Origin: Streptomyces sp. HM190
Lineage (GTDB): Bacteria; Actinomycetota; Actinomycetes; Streptomycetales; Streptomycetaceae
Direction: 5' to 3'
DNA: 64,000 nt
Assembly (NCBI RefSeq): GCF_009857135.1
Contig: NZ_CP047318.1
Span: 6,014,001-6,078,000 of the forward strand
Of the stretch, positions 24,944 through 32,254 are shown one piece after another. Both the position numbers and the translations under genes were made by a program. How positions within the stretch are numbered: position 1 is the stretch's first letter; every line of letters starts with the position of its first letter. Under the pieces are notes generated by a model, which saw only the letters and a program-made list of their open reading frames with translations, had not been told where the DNA came from and did no database searches.

Positions 24944-26644
24944 ATGGACGCTGACGCCATCGAGGAGGGTCGCCGTCGTTGGCAGGCCCGGTTTGACGCC
25001 GCGCGCAAGCGCGAGGCCGACTTCACCACGCTGTCCGGCGATCCGGTGGAGCCCGTGTACGGCCCCCGGCCCGGGGACGTGTACGACGGGTTCGACCGGA
25101 TCGGGTGGCCGGGGGAGTTCCCGTTCACGCGAGGGCTGCACCCGACCGGCTACCGGGGACGGACCTGGACGATCCGGCAGTTCGCCGGGTTCGGCAACGC
25201 CGAGCAGACGAACGAGCGGTACAAGATGATCCTCGCCAACGGCGGCGGGGGGCTGTCGGTGGCCTTCGACATGCCCACCCTCATGGGGCGGGACTCCGAC
25301 GACCCCCGGTCGCTGGGCGAGGTCGGGCACTGCGGCGTCGCCATCGACTCCGCCGCCGACATGGAGGTCCTGTTCCAGGACATCCCGCTCGGGGACGTCA
25401 CGACGTCCATGACCATCAGCGGGCCCGCCGTGCCCGTCTTCTGCATGTACCTCGTCGCCGCCGAACGGCAGGGCGTCGACCCGGGCGTGCTGAACGGCAC
25501 CCTGCAGACCGACATCTTCAAGGAGTACATCGCACAGAAGGAGTGGCTGTTCCAGCCCGAGCCGCACCTCAGGCTCATCGGCGACCTCATGGAGCACTGC
25601 GCGGACCGGATCCCCGCGTACAAGCCGCTGTCCGTCTCCGGCTACCACATCCGTGAGGCCGGGGCCACGGCCGCGCAGGAGCTGGCGTACACCCTGGCCG
25701 ACGGCTTCGGGTACGTGGAGCTGGGGCTCAGCCGCGGGCTGGACGTCGACGTGTTCGCGCCCGGACTGTCCTTCTTCTTCGACGCGCACGTCGACTTCTT
25801 CGAGGAGATCGCCAAGTTCCGCGCGGCGCGCAGGATCTGGGCCCGCTGGATGCGCGACGTGTACGGGGCGCGGACCGACAAGGCCCAGTGGCTGCGGTTC
25901 CACACCCAGACCGCCGGTGTCTCGCTGACCGCGCAGCAGCCGTACAACAACGTGGTGCGCACGGCGGTGGAGGCGCTCTCCGCGGTCCTCGGCGGGACCA
26001 ACTCCCTGCACACCAACGCCCTGGACGAGACCCTCGCGCTCCCCTCCGAGCAGGCCGCCGAGATCGCCCTGCGCACGCAGCAGGTGCTGATGGAGGAGAC
26101 GGGCGTCGCCAACGTCGCCGACCCGCTGGGCGGTTCGTGGTACGTCGAGCAGCTGACGGACCGTATCGAGGCCGACGCGGAGAAGATCTTCGAACAGATC
26201 AAGGAGCGCGGGCTGCGGGCCCACCCCGACGGACGGCACCCGATCGGGCCGATGACCTCCGGGATCCTGCGGGGCATCGAGGACGGGTGGTTCACCGGAG
26301 AGATCGCCGAGTCGGCCTTCCGTTACCAGCAGGCCCTGGAGAAGGGCGAGAAGCGCGTCGTGGGCGTCAACGTCCACCACGGCTCCGTGACCGGCGACCT
26401 GGAGATCCTGCGGGTCAGCCACGAGGTCGAGCGCGAGCAGGTGCGGGTGCTGGCCGGCCGGAAGGCCGCCCGTGACGACGCGGCGGTGCGACGTGCGCTG
26501 GACGCCATGCTCGCCGCCGCGCGGGACGGGTCGAACATGATCGGCCCGATGCTGGACGCGGTCCGCGCGGAGGCCACGCTGGGCGAGATCTGCGGGGTCC
26601 TGCGGGACGAGTGGGGGGTCTACACGGAGCCCGCGGGATTCTAG
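24944..26644 (+). CDS. icmA: Isobutyryl-CoA mutase large subunit
   Basis: A 566-residue acyl-CoA mutase catalytic subunit, exactly the length of known IcmA. It has the TIM-barrel CoA-binding part (GRTWTIRQFAGFGNAEQTNERYK, LSVAFDMPTLMGRDSDDP) and the substrate-binding blocks TSMTISGPAVPVF and SVSGYHIREAGATAAQELAYTL. It lacks the C-terminal cobalamin-binding domain, as expected for the two-subunit enzyme. It interconverts isobutyryl-CoA and n-butyryl-CoA with adenosylcobalamin and the small subunit IcmB, which is not in this window. No Shine-Dalgarno precedes the ATG: the palindrome ends 8 nt before it. Confidence 0.9.
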   Translation: MDADAIEEGRRRWQARFDAARKREADFTTLSGDPVEPVYGPRPGDVYDGFDRIGWPGEFPFTRGLHPTGYRGRTWTIRQFAGFGNAEQTNERYKMILANGGGGLSVAFDMPTLMGRDSDDPRSLGEVGHCGVAIDSAADMEVLFQDIPLGDVTTSMTISGPAVPVFCMYLVAAERQGVDPGVLNGTLQTDIFKEYIAQKEWLFQPEPHLRLIGDLMEHCADRIPAYKPLSVSGYHIREAGATAAQELAYTLADGFGYVELGLSRGLDVDVFAPGLSFFFDAHVDFFEEIAKFRAARRIWARWMRDVYGARTDKAQWLRFHTQTAGVSLTAQQPYNNVVRTAVEALSAVLGGTNSLHTNALDETLALPSEQAAEIALRTQQVLMEETGVANVADPLGGSWYVEQLTDRIEADAEKIFEQIKERGLRAHPDGRHPIGPMTSGILRGIEDGWFTGEIAESAFRYQQALEKGEKRVVGVNVHHGSVTGDLEILRVSHEVEREQVRVLAGRKAARDDAAVRRALDAMLAAARDGSNMIGPMLDAVRAEATLGEICGVLRDEWGVYTEPAGF

Positions 26645-26809
26645 TGCCGCGGCAGGCAACGTTCGCCCCGTCGCGACGTCCGGTGCGTGCTCTCGCCGCA
26701 CCGGGCGCAAGCTCGAGTACATCCCGTACGAGGACGTGCGCCCGGCACGCCGGGAGCACGCACCGGACGCCGCTCCCTGACGGGCAAACGTTGCCGGCCG
26801 CGGCGCTAG
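26641..26809. repeat. 169-bp imperfect inverted repeat (giant hairpin)
   Basis: The left arm (26641-26692) starts CTAGTGCCGCGGC, at the icmA stop codon. The right arm (26754-26809) ends GCCGCGGCGCTAG. The arms match over about 50 nt with a few substitutions and one 3-nt indel; the GGCAACGTT and GTCCGGTGCGTGCTC blocks are intact on both sides. The interior also pairs: CACCGGGCGCA (26699-26709) against TGCGCCCGG (26737-26745), then CTCGAGTAC against CGTACGAG. The whole segment can fold as one hairpin. It lies between convergent genes. It could be a decayed MITE-like element or an outsized terminator. Confidence 0.8.
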
Positions 26810-26824
26810 GGGGTGTTCGCGCAC

Positions 26825-26870
26825 GGGGATGCGCGTGGGTGGGCCCGCCGGCCCGGTCGCGCGCATCCCC
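26825..26870 (-). terminator. Hairpin downstream of the TetR gene
   Basis: GGGGATGCGCG (26825-26835) pairs perfectly with CGCGCATCCCC (26860-26870), with a further GGGCC/GGCCC pairing inside. It begins 2 nt after the TetR stop codon. Confidence 0.65.
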
Positions 26871-26871
26871 C

Positions 26872-27483
26872 TCAGCCCGCAGCCCCGCCCAGGCCCACCA
26901 GCAGGAGCCTGGTGAAGGCGCGGACCCACCGTTCGTCGGCCGGTTCCGCGCTCACCAGGGTGCGGTGCACCACCGCGCCCGCCACGACGTCGAAGATGAG
27001 GTCGACGGTCGTGGGATCGGACTCCGGCGGGAGTTCACCGCGGGCCTGGGCGCGGGTGCGGCCCTCCAGGACCAGCCGCTTCTGACGTTCGACGATGGAC
27101 GTGCGGATGCGCTCGCGCAGCGCGTCGTCACGGGTCGACTCGGCGATGACGGCCATCAGGCCGCTGCGTGCCTCGGGGCGGGCCAGGATCGCGGCGAACT
27201 GCAGCACCACGCCCTCGATGTCCGCCGCGAGGCTGCCCCGGTTGGGGATCTCCAGCTCGTCGAAGAGTTCGGCCACCGCGTCGACCACCAGCTCGTTCTT
27301 GCCCGCCCAGCGGCGGTAGAGGGTCGTCTTGGCCACCCCGGCGCGCGTCGCCACGTCGCCCAGCGTCAGCTTCGACCAGCCCAGCTCCACGAGGGCCTCC
27401 CGGGTGGCCGCCAGGATCGCGGCGTCCGCCGCGGCGCTGCGCGGGCGCCCCGTGGCGCGGGAGGCAGGGGTGCGGCTCTGCAT
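26872..27483 (-). CDS. TetR-family transcriptional regulator
   Basis: About 203 residues. The N-terminal HTH reads AAILAATREALVELGWSKLTLGDVATRAGVAKTTLYRRWAGK in consecutive blocks, with recognition helix VAKTTLYRRW. The C-terminal ligand domain (GSLAADIEGVVLQFAAILARPEA) resembles the TetR_C_11 type. ATG 27483 and ATG 27495 are both possible; ribosome-binding sites are weak. It is the closest TetR gene to the 24-bp palindrome before icmA, making it one candidate for that site, but it is on the far side of icmA and convergent with it. Confidence 0.88.
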   Translation of the reverse strand: MQSRTPASRATGRPRSAAADAAILAATREALVELGWSKLTLGDVATRAGVAKTTLYRRWAGKNELVVDAVAELFDELEIPNRGSLAADIEGVVLQFAAILARPEARSGLMAVIAESTRDDALRERIRTSIVERQKRLVLEGRTRAQARGELPPESDPTTVDLIFDVVAGAVVHRTLVSAEPADERWVRAFTRLLLVGLGGAAG

Positions 27484-27681
27484 GCCGCCGACCATATCCG
27501 GCCGTTCTTCGGCGCCCAGGCATGTCGCGCCCGGTGCCGTGAGGCAGATCACCGGGGAGTGGGTACATACGACTCGCGGGCGCAGTTACGCTACGGGTCG
27601 TAGCGAAAGCCGGAGCCCGAGGAGGACGGTCGGTTCCGCGACGCTTTTCACGCGTGCGCCCGGAGGGGGGAGGATGTACTC

Positions 27682-28656
27682 ATGCAGCCACGGAACATGT
27701 CCATGAGCGGAGTCGTCGACCTCGCCGCGGTGAAGGCGGCCCAGGAGGCCAAGGCGAAGGCGGAGCAGGCGCGGGCCGAAGCGGCCCGGCAGGGCGGTCG
27801 AGGAGCCGTCTCCCCGGCCGACCTGGTCATCGACGTCGATGAGGCCGGGTTCGAGGCGGAGGTCCTCCAGCGCTCCACCGAGGTGCCCGTCGTCATCGAC
27901 TTCTGGGCCGAGTGGTGCCAGCCCTGCAAGCAGCTCAGCCCCGTGCTGGAGCGGCTGGCCGTCGACTACAACGGCAAGTTCGTCCTCGCCAAGATCGATG
28001 TCGACGCGAACCAGATGCTGATGCAGCAGTTCGGGATCCAGGGGATCCCGGCGGTGTTCGCCGTCGTCGCCGGGCAGGCCCTCCCCCTCTTCCAGGGTGC
28101 CGCCCCCGAGCAGCAGATCCGCGCCACCCTCGACCAGCTCGTCCAGGTCGCCGAGCAGCGCTTCGGCCTCACCGGCCTCGTGGTCGACCCCGACGCCGAG
28201 CCCGGTGCCGCCGAGTCCGTCCCGCAGGTCCCGGCCGGCCCCCACGACCATCTGCTCGCCGCCGCCGTACAGGCCCTGGACGCGGGCGACTTCGGCGGCG
28301 CGGTGCAGGCGTACAAGAACGTGCTGAGCGACGACCCGGGCAACATCGAGGCCAAGTTGGGCCTCGCGCAGGCCGAGTTGCTGCAGCGGGTGCAGGGCAT
28401 GGACCCGCATGAGGTGCGCAAGGCCGCCGCGGAGAAGCCCGCCGACGTGCAGGCGCAGATCGCCGCGGCCGACCTCGACCTCGTGGGCGGCCATGTGGAG
28501 GACGCCTTCGGGCGGCTCGTCGAGACGGTCCGGCGGTCGGCGGGTGACGACCGGGAGACCGCGCGGCTGCGGCTGATCGAGCTGTTCGAGGTCGTCGGGT
28601 CCGACGACCCGCGGGTGGCCGCGGCCCGCCGGGCGCTGGCGCGGGCGTTGTTCTGA
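27682..28656 (+). CDS. Thioredoxin-TPR protein, YbbN/CnoX-like
   Basis: A 324-residue protein. Residues 1-45 are an Ala/Lys/Glu-rich helix. A thioredoxin domain (about 48-155) has VVIDFWAEWCQPCKQLSPVLERLA with a full CxxC redox site, cis-Pro in GIQGIPAVFAVV. The C-terminal region (about 185-320) is helical TPR repeats (HDHLLAAAVQALDAGDFGGAVQAYKNVL). Family members act as a chaperone-redoxin holdase. Unlike E. coli CnoX, the active-site pair is intact, so it may be redox active. It is divergent from the TetR gene and closed by a strong terminator, so it is monocistronic. Confidence 0.9.
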   Translation: MQPRNMSMSGVVDLAAVKAAQEAKAKAEQARAEAARQGGRGAVSPADLVIDVDEAGFEAEVLQRSTEVPVVIDFWAEWCQPCKQLSPVLERLAVDYNGKFVLAKIDVDANQMLMQQFGIQGIPAVFAVVAGQALPLFQGAAPEQQIRATLDQLVQVAEQRFGLTGLVVDPDAEPGAAESVPQVPAGPHDHLLAAAVQALDAGDFGGAVQAYKNVLSDDPGNIEAKLGLAQAELLQRVQGMDPHEVRKAAAEKPADVQAQIAAADLDLVGGHVEDAFGRLVETVRRSAGDDRETARLRLIELFEVVGSDDPRVAAARRALARALF

Positions 28657-28704
28657 GCCGGGTTCCGGGGCGCGCCGCAACCGGCCCGCCCCGGTTCGCC
28701 CTCC

Positions 28705-28728
28705 GCGCCCACGCCTCGGCGTGGGCGC
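28705..28728 (+). terminator. Terminator after the thioredoxin-TPR gene
   Basis: GCGCCCACGCC (28705-28715) and GCGTGGGCGC (28719-28728) form a near-perfect stem with a tiny loop, 50 nt after the stop. Confidence 0.7.
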
Positions 28729-29352
28729 ACGGCTGTGAGGTGCCGTAACGCGCGTCGCCGGACCGGGAGATTTGGCGACACGGCGACATCCCGGCCGCCC
28801 TTTGCCAAATCTTGGTAATCCAGGCCGCTGTTACTGGCAGTAAGAGAACCGCGCCGATGTGTCGGACTCTGTCCGGCTGTCAACCAGTCTGTCGCCTCAC
28901 GCGGGGCGACCCAGGGTCGCTTGCCGATGCCATTGGGTCGTTGTTCGGTTATCCGTCCGTTACTAGCGAGTAACGAACCCCCTTGCGGGGGCGGCCAGAA
29001 TGCACCACGATCGGCGACGCTCGGTCCTGTCCCGTACCCCGCCAGCCAGTCGGGTCAACGGGTTTTCTGGGTCCCCACCGAGTAGAGCCGGTGACAGTGG
29101 CGCCGTCTCTTGGGCAGGGGGGTCTCCGCCTCAACGGTGGAGCCTGTCCAGCAGGTTGTGCGTGATGCGTGTCAGGCGCGACCAGTGGTTGTCGCTCGGG
29201 GGTGATCGCCGGTGAGTTCGGGCGCTTCGGTGCCACCGAGCGCGGGCGCTCCCCATTCCCGAGGACGTAGCACTTCTCCCATCCCTGTCCGGCCGAGCCG
29301 CCGTCAAGGGGCGAGCCGGTGGCAGGAGATGTACGTCCGAGAAGGAGGAAAT
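28729..29352 (+). promoter_or_regulatory. Long gene-free leader upstream of the DUF6230 cassette
   Basis: This 624-nt stretch has no convincing coding region. It holds AGATTTGGC (28768-28776) paired with GCCAAATCT (28804-28812), TTACT-GGC-AGTAA (28831-28843), the longer CGTTACT-AGCG-AGTAACG (28958-28975), and directly after it a CCCCC-TTGC-GGGGG hairpin (28978-28991). A promoter may be TTGTTC (28941-28946), 17 nt, TAGCGA (28964-28969), so the second TTACT/AGTAA palindrome covers the -10. The remaining 360 nt to the start codon would be an unusually long leader. Confidence 0.5.
28958..28975. promoter_or_regulatory. TTACT-N4-AGTAA palindrome, probable operator
   Basis: CGTTACT and AGTAACG are exact inverted arms around AGCG. 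A shorter relative TTACT-GGC-AGTAA lies at 28831-28843, 127 nt upstream. The pair overlaps the proposed promoter of the DUF6230 cassette. Confidence 0.5.
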
Positions 29353-29988
29353 ATGGAGTCCCAGGTGCGTGGCGGGACCAGATGGAAGCGGTTCGCTGTG
29401 GTCATGGTGCCCAGCGTCGCCGCCACGGCAGCGATAGGTGTCGCCCTCGCGCAGGGTGCTCTCGCCGCGTCGTTCAGTGTGTCGGGACAGTCGTTCAAGG
29501 TGACGGCGGGTCAGCTCGAAGGTCAGGGCTTCTCGCAGTACGGGGCGCTCGACGAGGGCTACACCCTCAAGGGCGAGAAGACGGTTCACCCCGTCGCCGT
29601 CTCGGCGTTCAAGAGCGCGACGATCACCAACATGTGCCAGTCGGTCGTGACCCCCGGTGTCCCGTTGCTCGGTAGCGTCAGCCTCAAGCTGACCGCCGGT
29701 ACCGGTGGCAAGAAGGTCGAGGCCGAGAACCTCTACATCGACGTCGAGGACCTCTCGGCCGATGCCGTCTTCAAGGGCATCGACATCGGTGTGGCGGCCA
29801 AGGACGCCAACAAGGGTCCGGGCATGAAGGGCGGCTCGGAGCAGGCCAACCCCTACGGGTTCGCCCAGCAGGCCGACTCGGCCACGCTGAGCGACGTGAA
29901 GCAGACGGCGTGGGCGACCACCGCCGGAACCTTCAAGCTGAGCAACCTCAAGATGTCGCTCCACAAGGGCACCGTGGAGTGCTACTGA
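29353..29988 (+). CDS. DUF6230 family exported protein
   Basis: A 211-residue protein. An N-terminal hydrophobic segment (FAVVMVPSVAATAAIGVALAQ, about 14-36) followed by ALAASFSVSGQSFKV suggests a signal peptide or anchor. The rest is beta-rich with Gly, Thr and Lys (e.g. ATITNMCQSVVTPGVPLLG, LYIDVEDLSADAVFKG, LSNLKMSLHKGTVECY). There are two cysteines, in NMCQS and at the penultimate position, which could bridge. A perfect AAGGAGGAAAT site precedes ATG 29353, so translation is strong. Databases sometimes call it 'cholesterol esterase', but no Ser-hydrolase motif is visible. It is first in a cassette with DUF6114 and a secreted acidic protein. Confidence 0.88.
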   Translation: MESQVRGGTRWKRFAVVMVPSVAATAAIGVALAQGALAASFSVSGQSFKVTAGQLEGQGFSQYGALDEGYTLKGEKTVHPVAVSAFKSATITNMCQSVVTPGVPLLGSVSLKLTAGTGGKKVEAENLYIDVEDLSADAVFKGIDIGVAAKDANKGPGMKGGSEQANPYGFAQQADSATLSDVKQTAWATTAGTFKLSNLKMSLHKGTVECY

Positions 29989-30157
29989 GCACTCCCTGGG
30001 CGGGTGAGGGGGCCTGCGCTTCTTCGCCCGCCCGTCCCTCTCGCGGCGCGGGGCACCCCGCGCGCGACCTCCGTACGTGAGTGGCCGTACGCGCGCCTCG
30101 AACCACGTGCCGTACGCGAACCTCTCACAGCAACACCGTTCCAGGGAGCTGTTGTCC

Positions 30158-30796
30158 ATGAGCGCCGAGTCAACGGGGCAGAACGAAGACTATCTCCGCG
30201 CCTTTCGGCGGCGCTTCCGCGACTGGAGGGGCTCGCGTCCCTTCTGGGCGGGCCTGCTGGTACTGCTCGGCGGTTTCCCGATCATGTACCTGCCGTACGC
30301 GAACCTGCAGATCGGTCACCTCACGCTCGCCATGTCGACGACGGGCGGCGCGGGTTCCCTCATCATCGGCGTGCTGCTGGTGGTGCTCGGGATCAGTCTG
30401 TGGTTCCAGCGGCACGTACGCACCTTCGCCGGTACGGCGGCGATCCTCCTGGCGCTCGTGTCCATCCCGGTCTCCAACCTCGGCGGCTTCGGCTTCGGCT
30501 TCCTGCTCTCCCTGATCGGCGGTGCGCTGGCCATCGCCTGGGCGCCCGGCCAGGAGGAGGAGCGGGTGTCGTCCACGTACAAGACCCCGACGCGCGCCGC
30601 GGCCGCGCCGGACACGGCTCCCCAGGGCACGGCCCCGGAGCACACGGCACAACAAGGTGCGGTGCCCCTGGTCAAGGGCGACGCCCCCGGGCCCGCGACG
30701 GCGGACTCGACGCACGGGGCGGCGCGCGGCGAGGACGACGACCTGTCAGGTACCACCCCCACGAACGGGACGAACGGGAGGCACAGTGCCGGCTGA
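30158..30796 (+). CDS. DUF6114 membrane protein
   Basis: A 212-residue protein with four hydrophobic segments: FWAGLLVLLGGFPIMYLPYA, STTGGAGSLIIGVLLVVLGI, FAGTAAILLALVSIPVSNLG and GFGFLLSLIGGALAIAWAPG. They are preceded by a basic RAFRRRFRDWRGSRPFW N-terminus and followed by about 75 residues of Thr/Ala/Pro/Gly-rich cytosolic tail. The family name is DUF6114 and no activity is known. ATG 30158 has GGGAG upstream. It overlaps the next gene by 11 nt, so the membrane protein and the secreted protein are coupled. Confidence 0.87.
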   Translation: MSAESTGQNEDYLRAFRRRFRDWRGSRPFWAGLLVLLGGFPIMYLPYANLQIGHLTLAMSTTGGAGSLIIGVLLVVLGISLWFQRHVRTFAGTAAILLALVSIPVSNLGGFGFGFLLSLIGGALAIAWAPGQEEERVSSTYKTPTRAAAAPDTAPQGTAPEHTAQQGAVPLVKGDAPGPATADSTHGAARGEDDDLSGTTPTNGTNGRHSAG

Positions 30797-32141
30797 CAAG
30801 GTGACCCACGGGACTTCGGTGGGAGAGTCCCGTGCGAGAACCGGACCGCGGCACGCGGCGCCCAAGAAGCCCCTTCTCACCCGGCTGAACATGCCGGCGG
30901 GCAAGGCGATAGCCCTGGCGGCGATGCCGACGGCGGTCCTCATGGGCATGGGCTTCACGCCCACCCTGGCCCGCGCCGAGGACCCGACGAAGCAGAGCCT
31001 GACGGCCGACGAGTACAAGGACTGCGTCGCGGCCCTGGAAGCCGCCGACGAGGACACCGACTCGTCCGCCTCACCGACCCCCACCCCGTCCGCCTCCGCC
31101 CCGGAGGGCGACGACACGTCCACGGACGACGGCGCGAAGGACGAGGACACCTCCACCGGCGGCGGTGACCCGGCGTCCGGCGGCGAGTCCGCGGACGGCG
31201 ACTCCTCTTCGTCGGATTCAGGTTCCGACGACAAGGGCGACGCGGACGAGTCCACCACGGACCCCGCCGACACGTCCGCCTCCGACGCCACCCCGTCGCC
31301 CACGCCCTCCGCCGAGGAAGCGGGTGGCGGCAACGTCCTGGAGGACATCGGCGACGCGCTCGAGGACATCTTCGTGCCCGAGAAGGACACCGAGGACACC
31401 ACGCCCGAGCCGTCCGCCACCCCGTCCCCCTCCGCCTCCGCGGACACCGACGGCGACACCGCAGGTGACACCGGATCCGACGCCGGGAAGGCCGGCAAGG
31501 ACGCCAAGGACACCGCCGACGACGCCACCGACACGGTGACCGACAAGGCCAAGGACGTCACGGACGCGGCGAAGGACGCGAAGGACGACGCCGAGGACAC
31601 GGCCGCCGACGCCACCGCGACCCCGAGCCCCACCCCGTCGCCGGGCGACCAGGTGAACGCCGACGACTGCCCGGTCGCCACCGAGGACGAGAGCGGGGTC
31701 GAGAAGGGCATACCCGCCCTGCCGAACGACCCCTGGTACCTCAACGCCAGCTCCCTGCTGCTGAAGGGCGCCGACTACAAGGGCATCGTCAAGGTCCGGA
31801 CCGCCGACGGCTCGGTCAAGGAGGTGCTGAAGTACGTCATCTCCGACGGCACCGACATCGGCGACCTCCACCAGACGGTCGAGGACAAGCAGGCCGGCGT
31901 CACCTACCACGTGCAGGCCCGAAAGGGCAGCACGTCCACGATCCGCGACGGCAAGACGATCATGTACACGGAGAGCATCTCCGGCAACCTGCTCGGTCTG
32001 ATCCCGGTGACCTTCGACCCGAAGCACCCGCCGCCGCTGAACATCCCGCTGATCTACTTCACCAAGGTGAAGGTGGTCCAGGCGGGCCAGTTCGGCGGGA
32101 CGCTCACCGTGCCCGGGCTGCACCAGTTCACCACCGACTGA
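30786..32141 (+). CDS. Secreted protein with long acidic linker and C-terminal beta domain
   Basis: A 451-residue protein. A long basic N-region and the hydrophobic AIALAAMPTAVLMGMGFTP end at TLARA-ED, a plausible signal-peptidase I site. A conserved patch (TADEYKDCVAALEAAD) follows. About 210 residues then are Asp/Glu/Ser/Thr/Pro-rich (SASPTPTPSASAPEGDD, AKDAKDDAEDTAADATATP) and probably disordered. The C-terminal domain (about 300-450) starts ADDCPVATEDESG and continues DPWYLNASSLLLKGADYKG to the end LHQFTTD. There are two cysteines, one before and one after the linker. I do not recognise a function. GTG 30786 has GGGAGG upstream. Confidence 0.82.
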   Translation: MPADKVTHGTSVGESRARTGPRHAAPKKPLLTRLNMPAGKAIALAAMPTAVLMGMGFTPTLARAEDPTKQSLTADEYKDCVAALEAADEDTDSSASPTPTPSASAPEGDDTSTDDGAKDEDTSTGGGDPASGGESADGDSSSSDSGSDDKGDADESTTDPADTSASDATPSPTPSAEEAGGGNVLEDIGDALEDIFVPEKDTEDTTPEPSATPSPSASADTDGDTAGDTGSDAGKAGKDAKDTADDATDTVTDKAKDVTDAAKDAKDDAEDTAADATATPSPTPSPGDQVNADDCPVATEDESGVEKGIPALPNDPWYLNASSLLLKGADYKGIVKVRTADGSVKEVLKYVISDGTDIGDLHQTVEDKQAGVTYHVQARKGSTSTIRDGKTIMYTESISGNLLGLIPVTFDPKHPPPLNIPLIYFTKVKVVQAGQFGGTLTVPGLHQFTTD

Positions 32142-32193
32142 GCCCGCCGGCGCCGCGCCGGCGCCGCACAGGACCCGTCCGGGAGCCGCAGCA

Positions 32194-32232
32194 CACCGAG
32201 GGCGCCCCCTGTTCGCAGGGGCGCCCTCGGTG
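32194..32232. terminator. Strong bidirectional terminator
   Basis: CACCGAGGGCGCCCC (32194-32208) pairs perfectly with GGGGCGCCCTCGGTG (32218-32232) around a 9-nt loop. It lies between the convergent secreted-protein and pyk genes. Confidence 0.8.
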
Positions 32233-32254
32233 CTGTCGTACGGCGTCGGCGGCG

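Noticed and set aside
26641..26809. The giant hairpin as an ordinary terminator for icmA
   Set aside because: The arms are about 50 nt with bulges and an inner second stem, several times the size of the other terminators here, and there is no T-tract. Termination may still occur but does not explain the structure.
28983..29165. Small open frames (60-71 codons) in the 28.7-29.3 kb gap
   Set aside because: They have no ribosome-binding site or recognisable domain, and their composition is like a random GC-rich frame.
28981..29340. A riboswitch (cyclic-di-AMP type or other) in the long DUF6230 leader
   Set aside because: I looked for conserved riboswitch cores and saw none that I could place; only simple inverted repeats were found.
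30522..30785. N-terminal extension of the secreted acidic protein back to 30522
   Set aside because: It would overlap DUF6114 by more than 270 nt out of frame. GTG 30786 has GGGAGG upstream and gives a plausible signal peptide.
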